Positions 53,801 through 63,601 of a stretch of 64,000 bases of DNA are shown here, piece after piece. How positions within the stretch are numbered: position 1 is the stretch's first letter; each line of letters starts with the position of its first letter. Under the pieces are notes generated by a model, which was given only the letters and a program-made list of their open reading frames with translations, did not search any database and was not told where the DNA came from. The stretch is from the NCBI GenBank assembly GCA_905198155.1, contig CAJKBQ010000018.1, positions 3,012 through 67,011 on the forward strand, in the 5' to 3' direction. Made by a program: the position numbers and the translations under genes. This DNA comes from an uncultured Eubacteriales bacterium. Its GTDB lineage: Bacteria; Bacillota; Clostridia; Oscillospirales; Acutalibacteraceae.

Positions 53801-55339
53801 TTATTTGCCAACTTCTTTCAGCCACGCATCGTACTGCGACTGCATTTCGGCAATGACCTTCTCGATGCCGGCTTTTTTCAGTTCAGTGCGGTACTCTTCG
53901 AGTTTGTCTTCCGCTTTGTAGAAGCCGTAGTTCAGGTAGGCGCCGTACTGTTCGGCCACGTTGTCCACAGCCGCCATTTCGGCTTTCACCGCGGTGGTGT
54001 CGGCACGGAAGCCCATCGAACGGTACGCGGTCGCGCTCTTGTTGGCTTCGATGTACTGTTCTTTCTTGTCCTTCTCTTCGGTGGTCGCCAGCGTCGGGGT
54101 CAGGTAGGAGCAGCATTTCCACACGGCGTTGTCCCAGCCTTTGTTTTCGGACACTTCGACCAGACCGTCCGCGTTGTACTTGAAGTCCACGCCTTCCTGG
54201 CCGTACACATACATATCCGCCAGTTTGGTGTCGGTGTTCAGCAGTTCCAGGTAACGCAGGCAGGCGTCAGCTTTCTTGCTCTTCGCCGCAATCGCGTAGT
54301 CGGAACCAGTCGCGATACCGCTGTTCTGGTAGTTGCCGGTCAGCGGGATGGCGTACACTTCGGTGTTATAGCGCATGGAAGCGTTGTTCTCGTTGTCCGG
54401 AACGGTTGTCCAATGCTCCGTCGCGTAGTCGCCTTTTTTCAGGTAGTCGGTCAGGATGTTCGCCACATAGTCTTTCGTTGCAGCTTCTTCCGGAATCAGA
54501 CCGTCTTTGTTCAGCTGATACACGGTATTCAGGAACTGCTCGTATTCGTCCGTCAGGCGGTAGTCGTTCACCTTGTCCGTCTTGTTGTCAACATAGTACG
54601 AACCGGTAATGTTTTCCCACTGACCCGGCTTGATGCACTGCGCATTCCACAAACCCAGCTCGCCGAAGCCGATGGTAACGCCGCACACTTCTTTGGCCGC
54701 TTTCACATACGGTGCAATTTTTTCAAGGTCGAGCACGCCGTTGATTTTGATCGTTTTGAAGTCGATGCCTTTTTCGGCCTTCACTTTGTCAGCGACCGCT
54801 TTCGGTGTCAGGTACGAATAGCCGAGGAACGCCTCTTTGTAGTTCGGGATCAGGTAGCGGCGGCCGCCGAATTCGGCAGACGTCCAGATTTCTTCCGGCA
54901 TGACCGCCAGCAGCTTCGGATAGTTCGGCAGCAGGTCGGTGATGTCCATCACCGCTTTGCTCTGGATCAGATCCTGCTGACCCTGCCAGGACGCCAGGAA
55001 CATCATGTCGATGTCCGCATCCGACGCGAGATCCATGCTCAGCTTATTTTTATAGTCCGTGGACAGGATCGTGTTCATCGTCACGGTGACACCGATCTTC
55101 TCTTTGGAATACTCGTTCATCGCCGCAACCACGTTTTTCTCGTTGTTGCGCACCGCAGCCGCGTACACATACCATACGATGTCTACCAGCTCCTGCGGCT
55201 TCTGAGATTCCGTTTTGGAATCCGTCGTCTGCGACGGGGCAGGTGCAGTGCTGGACGCCGGGGTCTTGGCGCAGCCGGCGAAGATTCCGGCGAGCATCAA
55301 TACCGCAAGCACCAGTGCCAAAATGCGTGTTTTCTTCAT
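53801..55339 (-). CDS. Extracellular solute-binding lipoprotein (cassette 3)
   Basis: 512 residues. Signal peptide with lipobox IFAGC (Cys about residue 23), then AKTPASSTAPAPSQ linker and a family-1 sugar-binding fold. AGGAGG is 9 nt before ATG 55339; codons upstream to 55408 have no ribosome site. Third gene of a minus-strand permease-permease-lipoprotein unit. Confidence 0.9.
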   Translation of the reverse strand: MKKTRILALVLAVLMLAGIFAGCAKTPASSTAPAPSQTTDSKTESQKPQELVDIVWYVYAAAVRNNEKNVVAAMNEYSKEKIGVTVTMNTILSTDYKNKLSMDLASDADIDMMFLASWQGQQDLIQSKAVMDITDLLPNYPKLLAVMPEEIWTSAEFGGRRYLIPNYKEAFLGYSYLTPKAVADKVKAEKGIDFKTIKINGVLDLEKIAPYVKAAKEVCGVTIGFGELGLWNAQCIKPGQWENITGSYYVDNKTDKVNDYRLTDEYEQFLNTVYQLNKDGLIPEEAATKDYVANILTDYLKKGDYATEHWTTVPDNENNASMRYNTEVYAIPLTGNYQNSGIATGSDYAIAAKSKKADACLRYLELLNTDTKLADMYVYGQEGVDFKYNADGLVEVSENKGWDNAVWKCCSYLTPTLATTEEKDKKEQYIEANKSATAYRSMGFRADTTAVKAEMAAVDNVAEQYGAYLNYGFYKAEDKLEEYRTELKKAGIEKVIAEMQSQYDAWLKEVGK

Positions 55340-55429
55340 TGTGCAAAATCCTCCTAAAAATTTAGAATGGTATATCCTGAGTTTTGCGGCGCAGCAAAGA
55401 TGCATCAATTTGCCGCGGCCGCAAAAGAA

Positions 55430-56317
55430 TCAGCCTTTGACCGAGCCAACCGTCAAACCTTTGACGAAGTACTTCTGGAAGAACGGGTACGCGACCATGA
55501 TCGGCCCCAGCGCCACCAGCAGGATCGCCATCCGCCCGGTTTCGCGCGGCAGGTTTGCCGACAGCTCCGCGTATTCTTCCGGCGACATTTCGTTGGCGTT
55601 TTGCAGCAGGAAATCGACCGTTTTTTCGATCCGGATCAGCAGCAGCTGAAGCGGCGTTTTGCTCGGCGACGTGATGTACAGGAACGCCCGCTGCCAGTCG
55701 TTCCAGTAGCCGACCGCCAGCATGAACCCGACGGAGGCCAGCGCCGGCACCATCACCGGCAGGACAATTTGCAGATAGGTGCGGAACTCGCTTGCGCCGT
55801 CGATCGTCGCGGATTCAATCAGCGAATCCGGTACGTTCGTTTGGATGTACGTCCGCAGGATAATCACATACATTGTCGCGATGCCCGGCAGAATCAGCGA
55901 TGCGATGGTGTCGCGCAGGTGGAACATCGACGTGTTGATAATGTACGAGCTGAGCTGACCGCCGGAAAACAGCATCGTGATCAGCATGAACACCGACAGA
56001 TATTTGCGCAGTGCGAAGCATTTGCGGCTGAGTGTGTATGCGAACATCGACATCACTGCCAGCCCGAACAGCGTACCGCCGACCGTGACGAGGATCGTCA
56101 CGCCGTATGACATAAGCAGCTGGTTGCCGAAGCTGCCGACGTATTGCCACGCTTTCAGCGACCATTCCACCGGGAAAAAGCTAAACCCTTTGGCTGAGAT
56201 ACTGGCGTCGCTGCTGAATGACACGATTACAACCAGCACCACCGGCAGCAGGCACGCCAACGCGTACACGCCCAGCAGGATGCCCAGCACCCATTGACCG
56301 ACTCCGGCCTTCTTCAT
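55430..56317 (-). CDS. ABC sugar transporter permease, LplC/YtcP type (cassette 3)
   Basis: 295 residues. First helix about residues 10-33, EAA loop ESATIDGA (with a Ser in place of the usual Ala), C-terminus GLTVGSVKG. AAGGGG precedes the ATG. Partner of the 56342-57253 product. Confidence 0.9.
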   Translation of the reverse strand: MKKAGVGQWVLGILLGVYALACLLPVVLVVIVSFSSDASISAKGFSFFPVEWSLKAWQYVGSFGNQLLMSYGVTILVTVGGTLFGLAVMSMFAYTLSRKCFALRKYLSVFMLITMLFSGGQLSSYIINTSMFHLRDTIASLILPGIATMYVIILRTYIQTNVPDSLIESATIDGASEFRTYLQIVLPVMVPALASVGFMLAVGYWNDWQRAFLYITSPSKTPLQLLLIRIEKTVDFLLQNANEMSPEEYAELSANLPRETGRMAILLVALGPIMVAYPFFQKYFVKGLTVGSVKG

Positions 56318-56341
56318 TGAACAAACACCCCTTCGTTTGAA

Positions 56342-57253
56342 TCAGAACAGTGCGTTTTCCGGTGCGAACCGGCGCACGATGCAGTTGGTGCCCACCACCA
56401 TTACGGTCCCGATGACCGATTGATAGAACGTGGTGGCCGCCGTGGCGGAGTAGTCGGTTGCATTGGTAATCGCGTTCAGCACATAGCTGTCCAGCACCTG
56501 TGTGGTGGAATAGATTGCGCCCGAGTTGCGCGTCACCTGGTAGAACAGGCCGGTGTCGGAGTGCATCACGCTTCCCAGTCCCAGCAGCGTCATGATGACG
56601 ATCATCGGAACCAGCATCGGCAGCGTCACATACCACATTTTCTGGCGGGCGTTTGCGCCGTCCAGGTCGGCCGCTTCGTACAGTGCCGGGTCAATGCCCG
56701 TCAGCACCGACAGATACAGCACTGAACCGTACCCGATGTTTTTCCATGTGTTGACGATCAGCAGGATTACCGGCCATTTTCCGGCCTCCATGTAGAAGTT
56801 GATCGACTCGCCGCCCAGCGACATGATGATCCGGTTGACCAGACCCGTGTTGGCTTTGAGGCACGCGTACACCACGAACGACACCGCGATGTAGGAGATG
56901 AACGTCGGCAGGATCATGCAGCTTTGGAACAGCTTGCCCAGCCGTTTGTTGACGAATTCGTTGATCCCGATCGCCAGCGCCACTTTACCGACGGTTCCCA
57001 CGATGGTAAACATGATGTAGTACAAAATCGTGTTCCGCGTCAGCCGCCAGAACGTGTCGCCTACCAGGAAGATGTATCGGAAATTGTTCAGCCCGCACCA
57101 CGGACTGTCGAACACCAGCTGATAGTCGAACGTCTTAAACGCCAGCACCAGTCCGCCCATCGGTATGTATGAAAACATAATCAGCAGCACGACCGCCGGC
57201 AGTGCCATCAGCACCAGCGCCCGGTGCTTCCAAGTGTTTTTCAGTAATTCCAT
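56342..57253 (-). CDS. ABC sugar transporter permease, LplB type (cassette 3)
   Basis: 303 residues. Helix ALVLMALPAVVLLIMFSYIP, SPWCGLNNF loop, core helices, EAA loop EAADLDGA. Start taken as ATG 57253; a GTG three codons upstream is possible since the ribosome site (AGGTTGGGG) is weak for both. First gene of cassette 3, behind a TTGAAA-17-TATAAT promoter. Confidence 0.88.
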   Translation of the reverse strand: MELLKNTWKHRALVLMALPAVVLLIMFSYIPMGGLVLAFKTFDYQLVFDSPWCGLNNFRYIFLVGDTFWRLTRNTILYYIMFTIVGTVGKVALAIGINEFVNKRLGKLFQSCMILPTFISYIAVSFVVYACLKANTGLVNRIIMSLGGESINFYMEAGKWPVILLIVNTWKNIGYGSVLYLSVLTGIDPALYEAADLDGANARQKMWYVTLPMLVPMIVIMTLLGLGSVMHSDTGLFYQVTRNSGAIYSTTQVLDSYVLNAITNATDYSATAATTFYQSVIGTVMVVGTNCIVRRFAPENALF

Positions 57254-57304
57254 CTTACGCACCCCAACCTAAATCAAAAAAATCACTTGCGGTTTACAAT
57301 AGTT

Positions 57305-57333
57305 ATTATAGCTAATAACAGTCCATATTTCAA
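57305..57333 (-). promoter_or_regulatory. Promoter of importer cassette 3
   Basis: TTGAAA (57328-57333), 17-nt spacer, TATAAT (57305-57310). Confidence 0.8.
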
Positions 57334-57417
57334 TGGTAATTTTTCTGGTTTGATAGCAATAATTTGATCTTTGGCGGTTTTTTTTAGGCTTTTTTCGCGG
57401 ATTCCGCGTTTTCACGC

Positions 57418-57449
57418 AAAAAAACACCGACTGGGCGGGGCAGTCGGTG
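57418..57449 (-). terminator. Terminator after the SbcC-like gene
   Basis: CACCGACTG (57425-57433) pairs with CAGTCGGTG (57441-57449); on the minus strand it is followed by TTTTTTT. Confidence 0.9.
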
Positions 57450-57494
57450 GGGGTGGGGATGTGGATTTTTAGAATTTCCTTTCGAAAACTCATA

Positions 57495-60400
57495 TTAACA
57501 CCTGCTGGTATTGCAGACCATGTAAATCACTTGATAATCATGAGCGATTTTTTTGAGGATATCCAATGCTCGCTTCATGTGCTCATCATCCAAATTCACA
57601 AAGGGATCGTCTAAAATCAGAAACGGTTTTTCTTTTGTGAACAACGCATCCACCAAAGACAGTCGCATACACAAAACAATGCCGTCTACCATTCCGGTAC
57701 TAAAACTTCCGACTTCACGTTGCTGCCCGTGCGCATTAATGCGCAAAGTCAACTCCTGATCAACGAATATGGATCCAAGCTGTCCATTCAATAATTCGTT
57801 TGCATATTTTTCAAACCCTTGCTCCACCTTTCCCACATAGCCGGTCGCAAGGTTGTCTTTCGCCCGATTTAACAGCTCGATTGTCTGGTCGACCACGCTG
57901 CACTTCTTTTCTGCCTCTTTCCGTTCATCCCTGAGGCGCGTCACCTGGTCTGTCCACTCCGGAATTTTATCTATTTCCCGGCATATTGAATCGCGTTCCT
58001 CCCGAAGTTCGCGCAAATAATCGTCATCTTGGTCAATCTGTTCCTGCGTATTTTTTTCTTCTTTCTGTAAATCCTCCACACTTAAAGAATAATCCGGATT
58101 TTCAACCTGTATTTTCTCCACATTCGGATTTTTCTCCATAAAATCACGCAGTTTCTCGGATACGTCATCAAGGTGCTCTGCCAAAACGGTGCGCCTTTGA
58201 ATATCGTTGCTGATGCGCTCAATCAAATTGTCCGACATATCTTCTGTCAAGCGGTATGTATTTATGAATTGGGAAAATATTTTTTCACCTGCCTGTTTTT
58301 TATTCATTGCTTCATTGCGGTCGTCCAGGTAACGCTTCACATGCTCCGATGCTATTTTATATTCATCAAAACGCTTTCGCAGTATTGGGATCAACTGACT
58401 AAAAGTCAGTTGATCATCGTAGCATTCATAGGAAATTAGGATTTCCTGAATTTGTTTTGTTAATTCGTTTTCCCTCGCTTGAAGATCCCTGTTGTTGTTT
58501 TGAGCCGAATCCTTTTTTTTCTTCAAATTGCGGTACAAACTCACATCCGATATCAGATCGCGCACCCCCTGGCGAAGATCATCCGGCACTTGGCCGTAGC
58601 GACTGAGCAATCGTATTATTTTTTCACGACTCTCATTTTTTTCGTCCGTGAGATTTTTGCGCTTATGGTTCGTCTCATCTATTTTTTCCCTTAGCATTTC
58701 ATATTCGTGCCGGTCTTCTCTCAACTCGTTTATAAAGGATTTGTGATAAGGCGTTTCAGGGTAAAACTGCTCATACACTTTTCTGAGTGCTTGGTCATAC
58801 CTTTGGATTTCCTGTTTATTTTTTTCCTTTTCATTTTCTGTTTCAGACAGTTTCTGCTGAATATCCAAAAAACTTCTAACATCTAATATCAATTGGACAA
58901 GTTTTTCTTCTGGATTTTCTGTATCGAGGTTAAAACTCAGCAGAAAATCGTTCAGCCCATACTGCAAATCGTGCAGCTCCTGGTTTTCGCTATCCGTAAT
59001 CGCACTGGCAGTAATTGTGGACACGTTGTTCCTTCCGTTTTCAATCAACTGCCGAGTATGCAGCCAAAACGCCGTCAACAGTCCTGCTATTCCGGCCACC
59101 AGAATAATAATCCCCGGAATAAAGGCACTCGTTATAAAAAACGCCATCCCCACAATAAGCAGTATCGCACCAAATACGCCACAAAAAACCGGCATTTTGG
59201 ATGTTCGGGTAGATGGTTGATCCTTCTGTATCTGCGTAATCTTTGTGTTTTTTTTGCCGTTTAACTCCACGATTCTCCGACATTTTCTTTGCCAATTTTG
59301 AATTTCCTCTTCTGTCGGGGTTTTTGAAGCGAACATGCGCCGCAAGCGTTGATATTCTTCCGATTCCGCATTCGAGAGTGCATAATTTTCCTGACGACTT
59401 GTCAATATATTTAGATTTTTTTGATTCTGCTCGCAATCCTCTATTGTCTCATCATTCGGTACACCGGTCTTGAAGCGTTCTTTTAACTGCTCGAAACGTA
59501 TCTGATCTTCGGCGGACACATTTAAATCCTGTATGCGCTTCTCGCCAGTATGCACCTCATCTGCTTCTCTTTGCGCATTTTGAAGTTCTTCCTCTGATGG
59601 AATTCCGTTTTTGAATCGATCAGATAATGTTCTAAGTTGCTCCTGCTCATCCGGATCATTTTTCATCGCTAACTGAGCCGTTACTTCTAAAAGATCATTA
59701 TTCAGATGCTCGCAGCGGTCAATATCTTTTGACGTTTTCTCCATATTTGAGAAAAAAGCTCTTCCGTTTCCTTCTGCTGCACGGTCTTCATCTGACAGCG
59801 ACAATGCTGCCAATCGTTGTTTTGCCTGGCGCACTTCTGCAAGCTGTTCCCGTTGTGTTTTTACCTCGCTTGGAGAAGGGTATCCGGCCGGATATTGCGC
59901 ATCCAGCTTTTTTATTTCCTGTTGTTGCTGCTCTTTTTCATCGCGCAGTTCCTTTAACTTATTTTGTTTCTCGTACATCATCTTCTGCACTGATACGAAT
60001 TGTATCTTTTTTCGCAGCTCAGATATGGTCGCATTTTTACACTCTTTCCCTGCGTTTATTTCTTCTATTCGTTCTAAAATTTCCTCCAAATCCGCCCGTC
60101 GATGTTCTGCTTCATCTTTTTGATGTTCCAAATATAAACACTCGTTTGATAAATCTCCGATTTTTCCTCCATTTCCCCGATACGCTTTCAGCTTACTTCG
60201 ATTTTTCCGCAGGGCATCCATTGCAGTGTCGAAATTGTTCATATCGTTTGTATCGTCTACAAGATTGCTAAGTTTTGTACGAATTGATGTTGTTACTTCC
60301 ATATCTCGGGAAGAAAGTTGTGGTACATATGTACTTCTCGCAAATGAATCCGCATCCAATTGAAATAATTCTGCCCCCAGTTCCTCTGAAAATGGTGTCT

Positions 60401-60737
60401 GAACCCGTCTGTTGGTCATATCCACTATTTCAAAAGTATCCTTCGATGCAGTCTTTCCAAAATATCGCGTTACCCGATACCGAACTCCCTGATACTCAAA
60501 TTCGATAAAACCGCCATAATTACCGCCCTGCCAGGGATCATACCGCTTACGCTCATTTTCAACAATATTTCGGGCTCCGCTTCGGGGCATACCATAAAAC
60601 ATCGCCTTTATGAATGCCGCAAAGGTACTTTTCCCAAATCCATTTTCTTTACATATAACCGTAAAATTGGACGAAAAATCATAGTCGAAATCGGAAAGTG
60701 TCCCGAAATTTTCTATATGGCACTTCAAAAGTCTCAT
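57495..60737 (-). CDS. SbcC/Rad50-like (YhaN-type) ATPase with internal transmembrane hairpin
   Basis: 1080 residues. N-terminal ATPase half: IENFGTLSDF, P-loop KENGFGKST (residues 30-38; Lys replaces the first Gly of the usual GxNGxGKS), FIKAMFYGMP. Long coiled coils follow, broken by two hydrophobic helices (about 517-540 and 543-562). C-terminal half: SFSTGMVDGIVLCMRLSLV replacing LSGG, Walker B FLILDDPFVNLDD. This is the membrane-attached YhaN relative of SbcC, which with its phosphoesterase partner processes DNA ends. Starts ATGA-overlapped with the sbcD-like gene. Base composition is markedly AT-richer than everything to the left. Confidence 0.85.
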   Translation of the reverse strand: MRLLKCHIENFGTLSDFDYDFSSNFTVICKENGFGKSTFAAFIKAMFYGMPRSGARNIVENERKRYDPWQGGNYGGFIEFEYQGVRYRVTRYFGKTASKDTFEIVDMTNRRVQTPFSEELGAELFQLDADSFARSTYVPQLSSRDMEVTTSIRTKLSNLVDDTNDMNNFDTAMDALRKNRSKLKAYRGNGGKIGDLSNECLYLEHQKDEAEHRRADLEEILERIEEINAGKECKNATISELRKKIQFVSVQKMMYEKQNKLKELRDEKEQQQQEIKKLDAQYPAGYPSPSEVKTQREQLAEVRQAKQRLAALSLSDEDRAAEGNGRAFFSNMEKTSKDIDRCEHLNNDLLEVTAQLAMKNDPDEQEQLRTLSDRFKNGIPSEEELQNAQREADEVHTGEKRIQDLNVSAEDQIRFEQLKERFKTGVPNDETIEDCEQNQKNLNILTSRQENYALSNAESEEYQRLRRMFASKTPTEEEIQNWQRKCRRIVELNGKKNTKITQIQKDQPSTRTSKMPVFCGVFGAILLIVGMAFFITSAFIPGIIILVAGIAGLLTAFWLHTRQLIENGRNNVSTITASAITDSENQELHDLQYGLNDFLLSFNLDTENPEEKLVQLILDVRSFLDIQQKLSETENEKEKNKQEIQRYDQALRKVYEQFYPETPYHKSFINELREDRHEYEMLREKIDETNHKRKNLTDEKNESREKIIRLLSRYGQVPDDLRQGVRDLISDVSLYRNLKKKKDSAQNNNRDLQARENELTKQIQEILISYECYDDQLTFSQLIPILRKRFDEYKIASEHVKRYLDDRNEAMNKKQAGEKIFSQFINTYRLTEDMSDNLIERISNDIQRRTVLAEHLDDVSEKLRDFMEKNPNVEKIQVENPDYSLSVEDLQKEEKNTQEQIDQDDDYLRELREERDSICREIDKIPEWTDQVTRLRDERKEAEKKCSVVDQTIELLNRAKDNLATGYVGKVEQGFEKYANELLNGQLGSIFVDQELTLRINAHGQQREVGSFSTGMVDGIVLCMRLSLVDALFTKEKPFLILDDPFVNLDDEHMKRALDILKKIAHDYQVIYMVCNTSRC

Positions 60738-61807
60738 AGCGTAATCTCCTCTCCCATTAGCGCTTGCAGTCCTGTCTGTATGATCGCAGCTTTATCCGCA
60801 TCGTCAGCATTACTGGAAAGTACCAGACGGATAAATTCTCCTTTTAAAGAAACGTCGTTTTTGTAGATGTTTGGGTTGACCAGCATTTTGCTTTCATTTT
60901 TCACTTTGCTGAAAAAGAAGTGGTCCCGAATGATATTCTGCAAATATGAGGCAGCAATATTGCAAGTCGGATCATTATATCCTGTTAGGATAAATTCTAC
61001 CATATCGTTCGATTGAATTCCATTTGCCGCCAACTGCATCTTTGTCCAAACATCAGAGTTTTTCGAAAGACCCGTAATATCTACATATACACGATGCAAT
61101 TGGCGGTATGAAAATGGAACAAATTCATAGCGTATCTTTTTCTCATCGGTTGTCAAAAGTACAAAACCTTTTTCTCCGCATTCATCAAATCCTCTTCCCT
61201 CTAAACAACCAGAATAGCAGTATACACCATCTTCATCCAAAGGACATACCACATGCGAATGTATGTGCCCCAAAGCAAGATAGTCGATTCCTTTATTCTT
61301 CAACAATTCCAAATTCACCTTGTCTGTTCCGCTGGCTGTTCCTACCTGACCGTGGAGTGAAATAATATTGATATGGCCATCTGTGTGAGGAATGTCTCGG
61401 TACAGCAAGTTTGAGTTTTCGTCACAGATTTCAATCCCTGAAACAGAAACATTTTCATATACATATGTGTGCCACTGACGACCAAATTGTTTAAAATTGT
61501 CCGGAAGGCTCCGGCCGAAAAATATATGTTTTACTTTATCATGGTTTCCTGGAACATAAAGGTAGTCTACCTCCGGTGTCCTTTGCATCGCATCCAAAAT
61601 CTCATCCACCGTGCGCATTCTAACGCGCTCACCATCGAATAAATCCCCTGCAATTATCACTGCGCGGACATCGTTTTCCACAGCATAGTTTGTCATACGA
61701 ATAAAGGAACGGATCACTTCGGTGTTTCGTTCCGAAGCTTGCTCTGCTGTCATATGGGTTTCCATGGGTGAATCCAAGTGGATATCTGCACAATGGATCA
61801 ATTTCAT
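60734..61807 (-). CDS. SbcD/Mre11-like (YhaO-type) DNA-repair metallophosphoesterase
   Basis: 357 residues. Calcineurin-like phosphoesterase with all metal motifs: HCADIHLD, AGDLFDG, GNHD, SLHGQ, and GHIHSH. A C-terminal region of about 110 residues likely binds the partner ATPase. AGAAGGAG precedes the ATG. Upstream partner of the SbcC-like gene, AT-rich like it. Expected to act as an Mn-dependent nuclease on DNA ends or hairpins. Confidence 0.88.
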   Translation of the reverse strand: MKLIHCADIHLDSPMETHMTAEQASERNTEVIRSFIRMTNYAVENDVRAVIIAGDLFDGERVRMRTVDEILDAMQRTPEVDYLYVPGNHDKVKHIFFGRSLPDNFKQFGRQWHTYVYENVSVSGIEICDENSNLLYRDIPHTDGHINIISLHGQVGTASGTDKVNLELLKNKGIDYLALGHIHSHVVCPLDEDGVYCYSGCLEGRGFDECGEKGFVLLTTDEKKIRYEFVPFSYRQLHRVYVDITGLSKNSDVWTKMQLAANGIQSNDMVEFILTGYNDPTCNIAASYLQNIIRDHFFFSKVKNESKMLVNPNIYKNDVSLKGEFIRLVLSSNADDADKAAIIQTGLQALMGEEITL

Positions 61808-61893
61808 GGGATCGTCAACTCCTTCTCCATGCTAAATCAAACATTTTAATTTATTCTTGACCGCCCGTACCAGCGCCCTCGCAGCCCCGTTTG

Positions 61894-62979
61894 TCACAGC
61901 AAATTCTTTCTGTAATACACTTCCGTCATCTGTTTGTTTTGCGAATCCGGCATCAACGGCAAATACCGCATGATGTATTTTTTCAGCGCCGCTTTGTTTA
62001 TCGGCCGGGGGGTCTGGCCGACGATTCTTTCGTGGTTTTTGTGCAGGATGTTTTCCAGGTGTTCCTGTTCCAGCCGGATTCCGCGGGCAATATTGCGATC
62101 CGAAAAATGGAATTCTTCATCGGTTTGCAAAAACCGCAGTACGTTTTGCGCCAGCTGCGTCATATACGATGCGGGGTATGTGGCTGCAGCGTCCGTTGCG
62201 TAAACAAACCGATCCGAATATTTGCGGAAAATGGTATACCATCGGTCATAATGCGTCCGGAATCCGTCGAACATTTCTCCGCCCGGCGCCAGGTCAATGC
62301 AGACGTTGGGGTGGTTGGTCAGCAGCGTTTCGACTTCGTCCGGCTCGTTTGACTTAAAAAACGCGTGTGCCAGCATCACATGAAGATCCGGGTGCCGTTC
62401 GATCAGCTGATAAGCAAGCGCGATCAGGAATCGGTAAGTCGGGTAGTCGCCGTTTCCGTAAAACCAGCCCGCTTTTTTGATTTCATCCGACACTTTGGTT
62501 TCATCCCAAAAGTATTCGGGATCCGCCACATGCCAGCACATATGGACGCCGTATTTTTCGCAATAGCCGATGTAATCATCGTACGCCTGGAGGTTTTGCG
62601 CAACGTGCAAAGTCCGGTACGCATCGGGTTTGAAATCGCAGATTTTGACCCCGTCCATCCCGACCTCCATCAGTTCATCCAGCTGATTTTTGAAGTCGTA
62701 TTGGGAGATCTGTGTTTCGTCCTTCGGAATATAAAGGCAGCCGTGCGTAAAAACATTCGGGCTTTCCAGCTTTGCAATCGCGCCCAATATGCTTTGATCC
62801 ATCTCGTATCCGTCCCACAGGTCGGCGTTGTTGCTGCAGCACATATTGTCTACATCGGAAATTCCGTTGTTCCTGCGGTATTCGTCGAGTGCATCAAATG
62901 CCGATTTGCCGTCGCTTCGGCACCACTTCGTAATATGCATATGACCGTCAATGATTTTGAGATTGTTCGTTTGCATCAT
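61894..62979 (-). CDS. Amidohydrolase-2 family TIM-barrel hydrolase/decarboxylase
   Basis: 361 residues. Metal-binding signature IDGHMHIT at the N-terminus, then GVHMCWHVADPEYFWDE, VMLAHAFFKS and YATDAAATYP, the His/His/Asp ligands of amidohydrolase-2 enzymes. The family includes decarboxylases and lactonases; the substrate is not clear here. AAAGGG precedes two consecutive ATGs (62979 and 62976). GC content is intermediate between the AT-rich repair pair and the rest. Confidence 0.8.
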   Translation of the reverse strand: MMQTNNLKIIDGHMHITKWCRSDGKSAFDALDEYRRNNGISDVDNMCCSNNADLWDGYEMDQSILGAIAKLESPNVFTHGCLYIPKDETQISQYDFKNQLDELMEVGMDGVKICDFKPDAYRTLHVAQNLQAYDDYIGYCEKYGVHMCWHVADPEYFWDETKVSDEIKKAGWFYGNGDYPTYRFLIALAYQLIERHPDLHVMLAHAFFKSNEPDEVETLLTNHPNVCIDLAPGGEMFDGFRTHYDRWYTIFRKYSDRFVYATDAAATYPASYMTQLAQNVLRFLQTDEEFHFSDRNIARGIRLEQEHLENILHKNHERIVGQTPRPINKAALKKYIMRYLPLMPDSQNKQMTEVYYRKNLL

Positions 62980-63052
62980 TATAACCCTTTCGTATCGATT
63001 CTGTGACTCCAGACTGTTTGCGTATTTTGTGCCGTGCGGATCGGGTAATTTT

Positions 63053-63081
63053 ATTGTAACAGTTCCGACCGGAAAAGTAAA
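63053..63081 (-). promoter_or_regulatory. Promoter of the amidohydrolase gene
   Basis: TTTACT (63076-63081), 17-nt spacer, TACAAT (63053-63058); about 70 nt of leader. The 243-nt gap 62980-63222 otherwise holds only the inverted repeat below and a small AGAGGT/ACCTCT hairpin (63204-63222). Confidence 0.7.
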
Positions 63082-63115
63082 GTGTTTCCCCGAAAAAAAA
63101 GAATTTTTGCGAATT

Positions 63116-63184
63116 CCCAAAGTAAATTCCACAGTAGGAAAGCAGTAGCGTTTAGTATGAGAAAACAGTGGAATTTACTTTGGG
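63116..63184. repeat. 69-bp element with 17-bp perfect inverted repeats
   Basis: CCCAAAGTAAATTCCAC (63116-63132) is exactly mirrored by GTGGAATTTACTTTGGG (63168-63184). Neither strand has a U-run after it, so it is not a simple terminator; it may be a mobile-element end or MITE. Confidence 0.7.
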
Positions 63185-63222
63185 AAAAACGCCGCAACAG
63201 TTTAGAGGTTTGAATCACCTCT

Positions 63223-63599
63223 TTGGGCGCAATAAAAGAAATACCGAGTGTGTCGGCGAGCTTTTCGGAATTTGACGAGGCGATAAAAGCGAATCCGGAT
63301 GCACATCCGCTGTTCCACAGAGATCGAGGATTTCAGTACACAAGCAAAATCTTTCACGGCAAACTGATTGCCGCCAACATACGGCAGAGTATGTCGCGCA
63401 TCGGCAGATGCATTGACAACGGTCCCATGGAAAGATTTAGGGGCATTCTCAGATCCGAAATGTACGATCTCAGAAAGTTTACTTCGGGTGACGATCTGAT
63501 TTCGGCAATCGAGCGCTATCTCTTTTTTACAACAACAGACAATACCAGCAGAGGCTCAAATGCATGACGCCGATGGAATTTCATCGCATTACCGTGTAA
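63223..63599 (+). pseudogene. IS3-family transposase (OrfB) remnant, 5'-truncated and frameshifted
   Basis: The translation carries the rve catalytic core end: ANPDAHPLFHRDRGFQYTS (second catalytic Asp), QSMSRIGRCIDNGPMERF (catalytic Glu). The N-terminal DNA-binding and first-Asp regions are missing. At the T-run 63525-63530 the frame slips: one extra T would restore YLFFYNNRQYQQRL...MTPMEFHRITV and the TAA at 63597-63599, the normal IS3 ending. So the copy is inactive by both truncation and frameshift. Confidence 0.85.
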
Positions 63600-63601
63600 A
63601 A

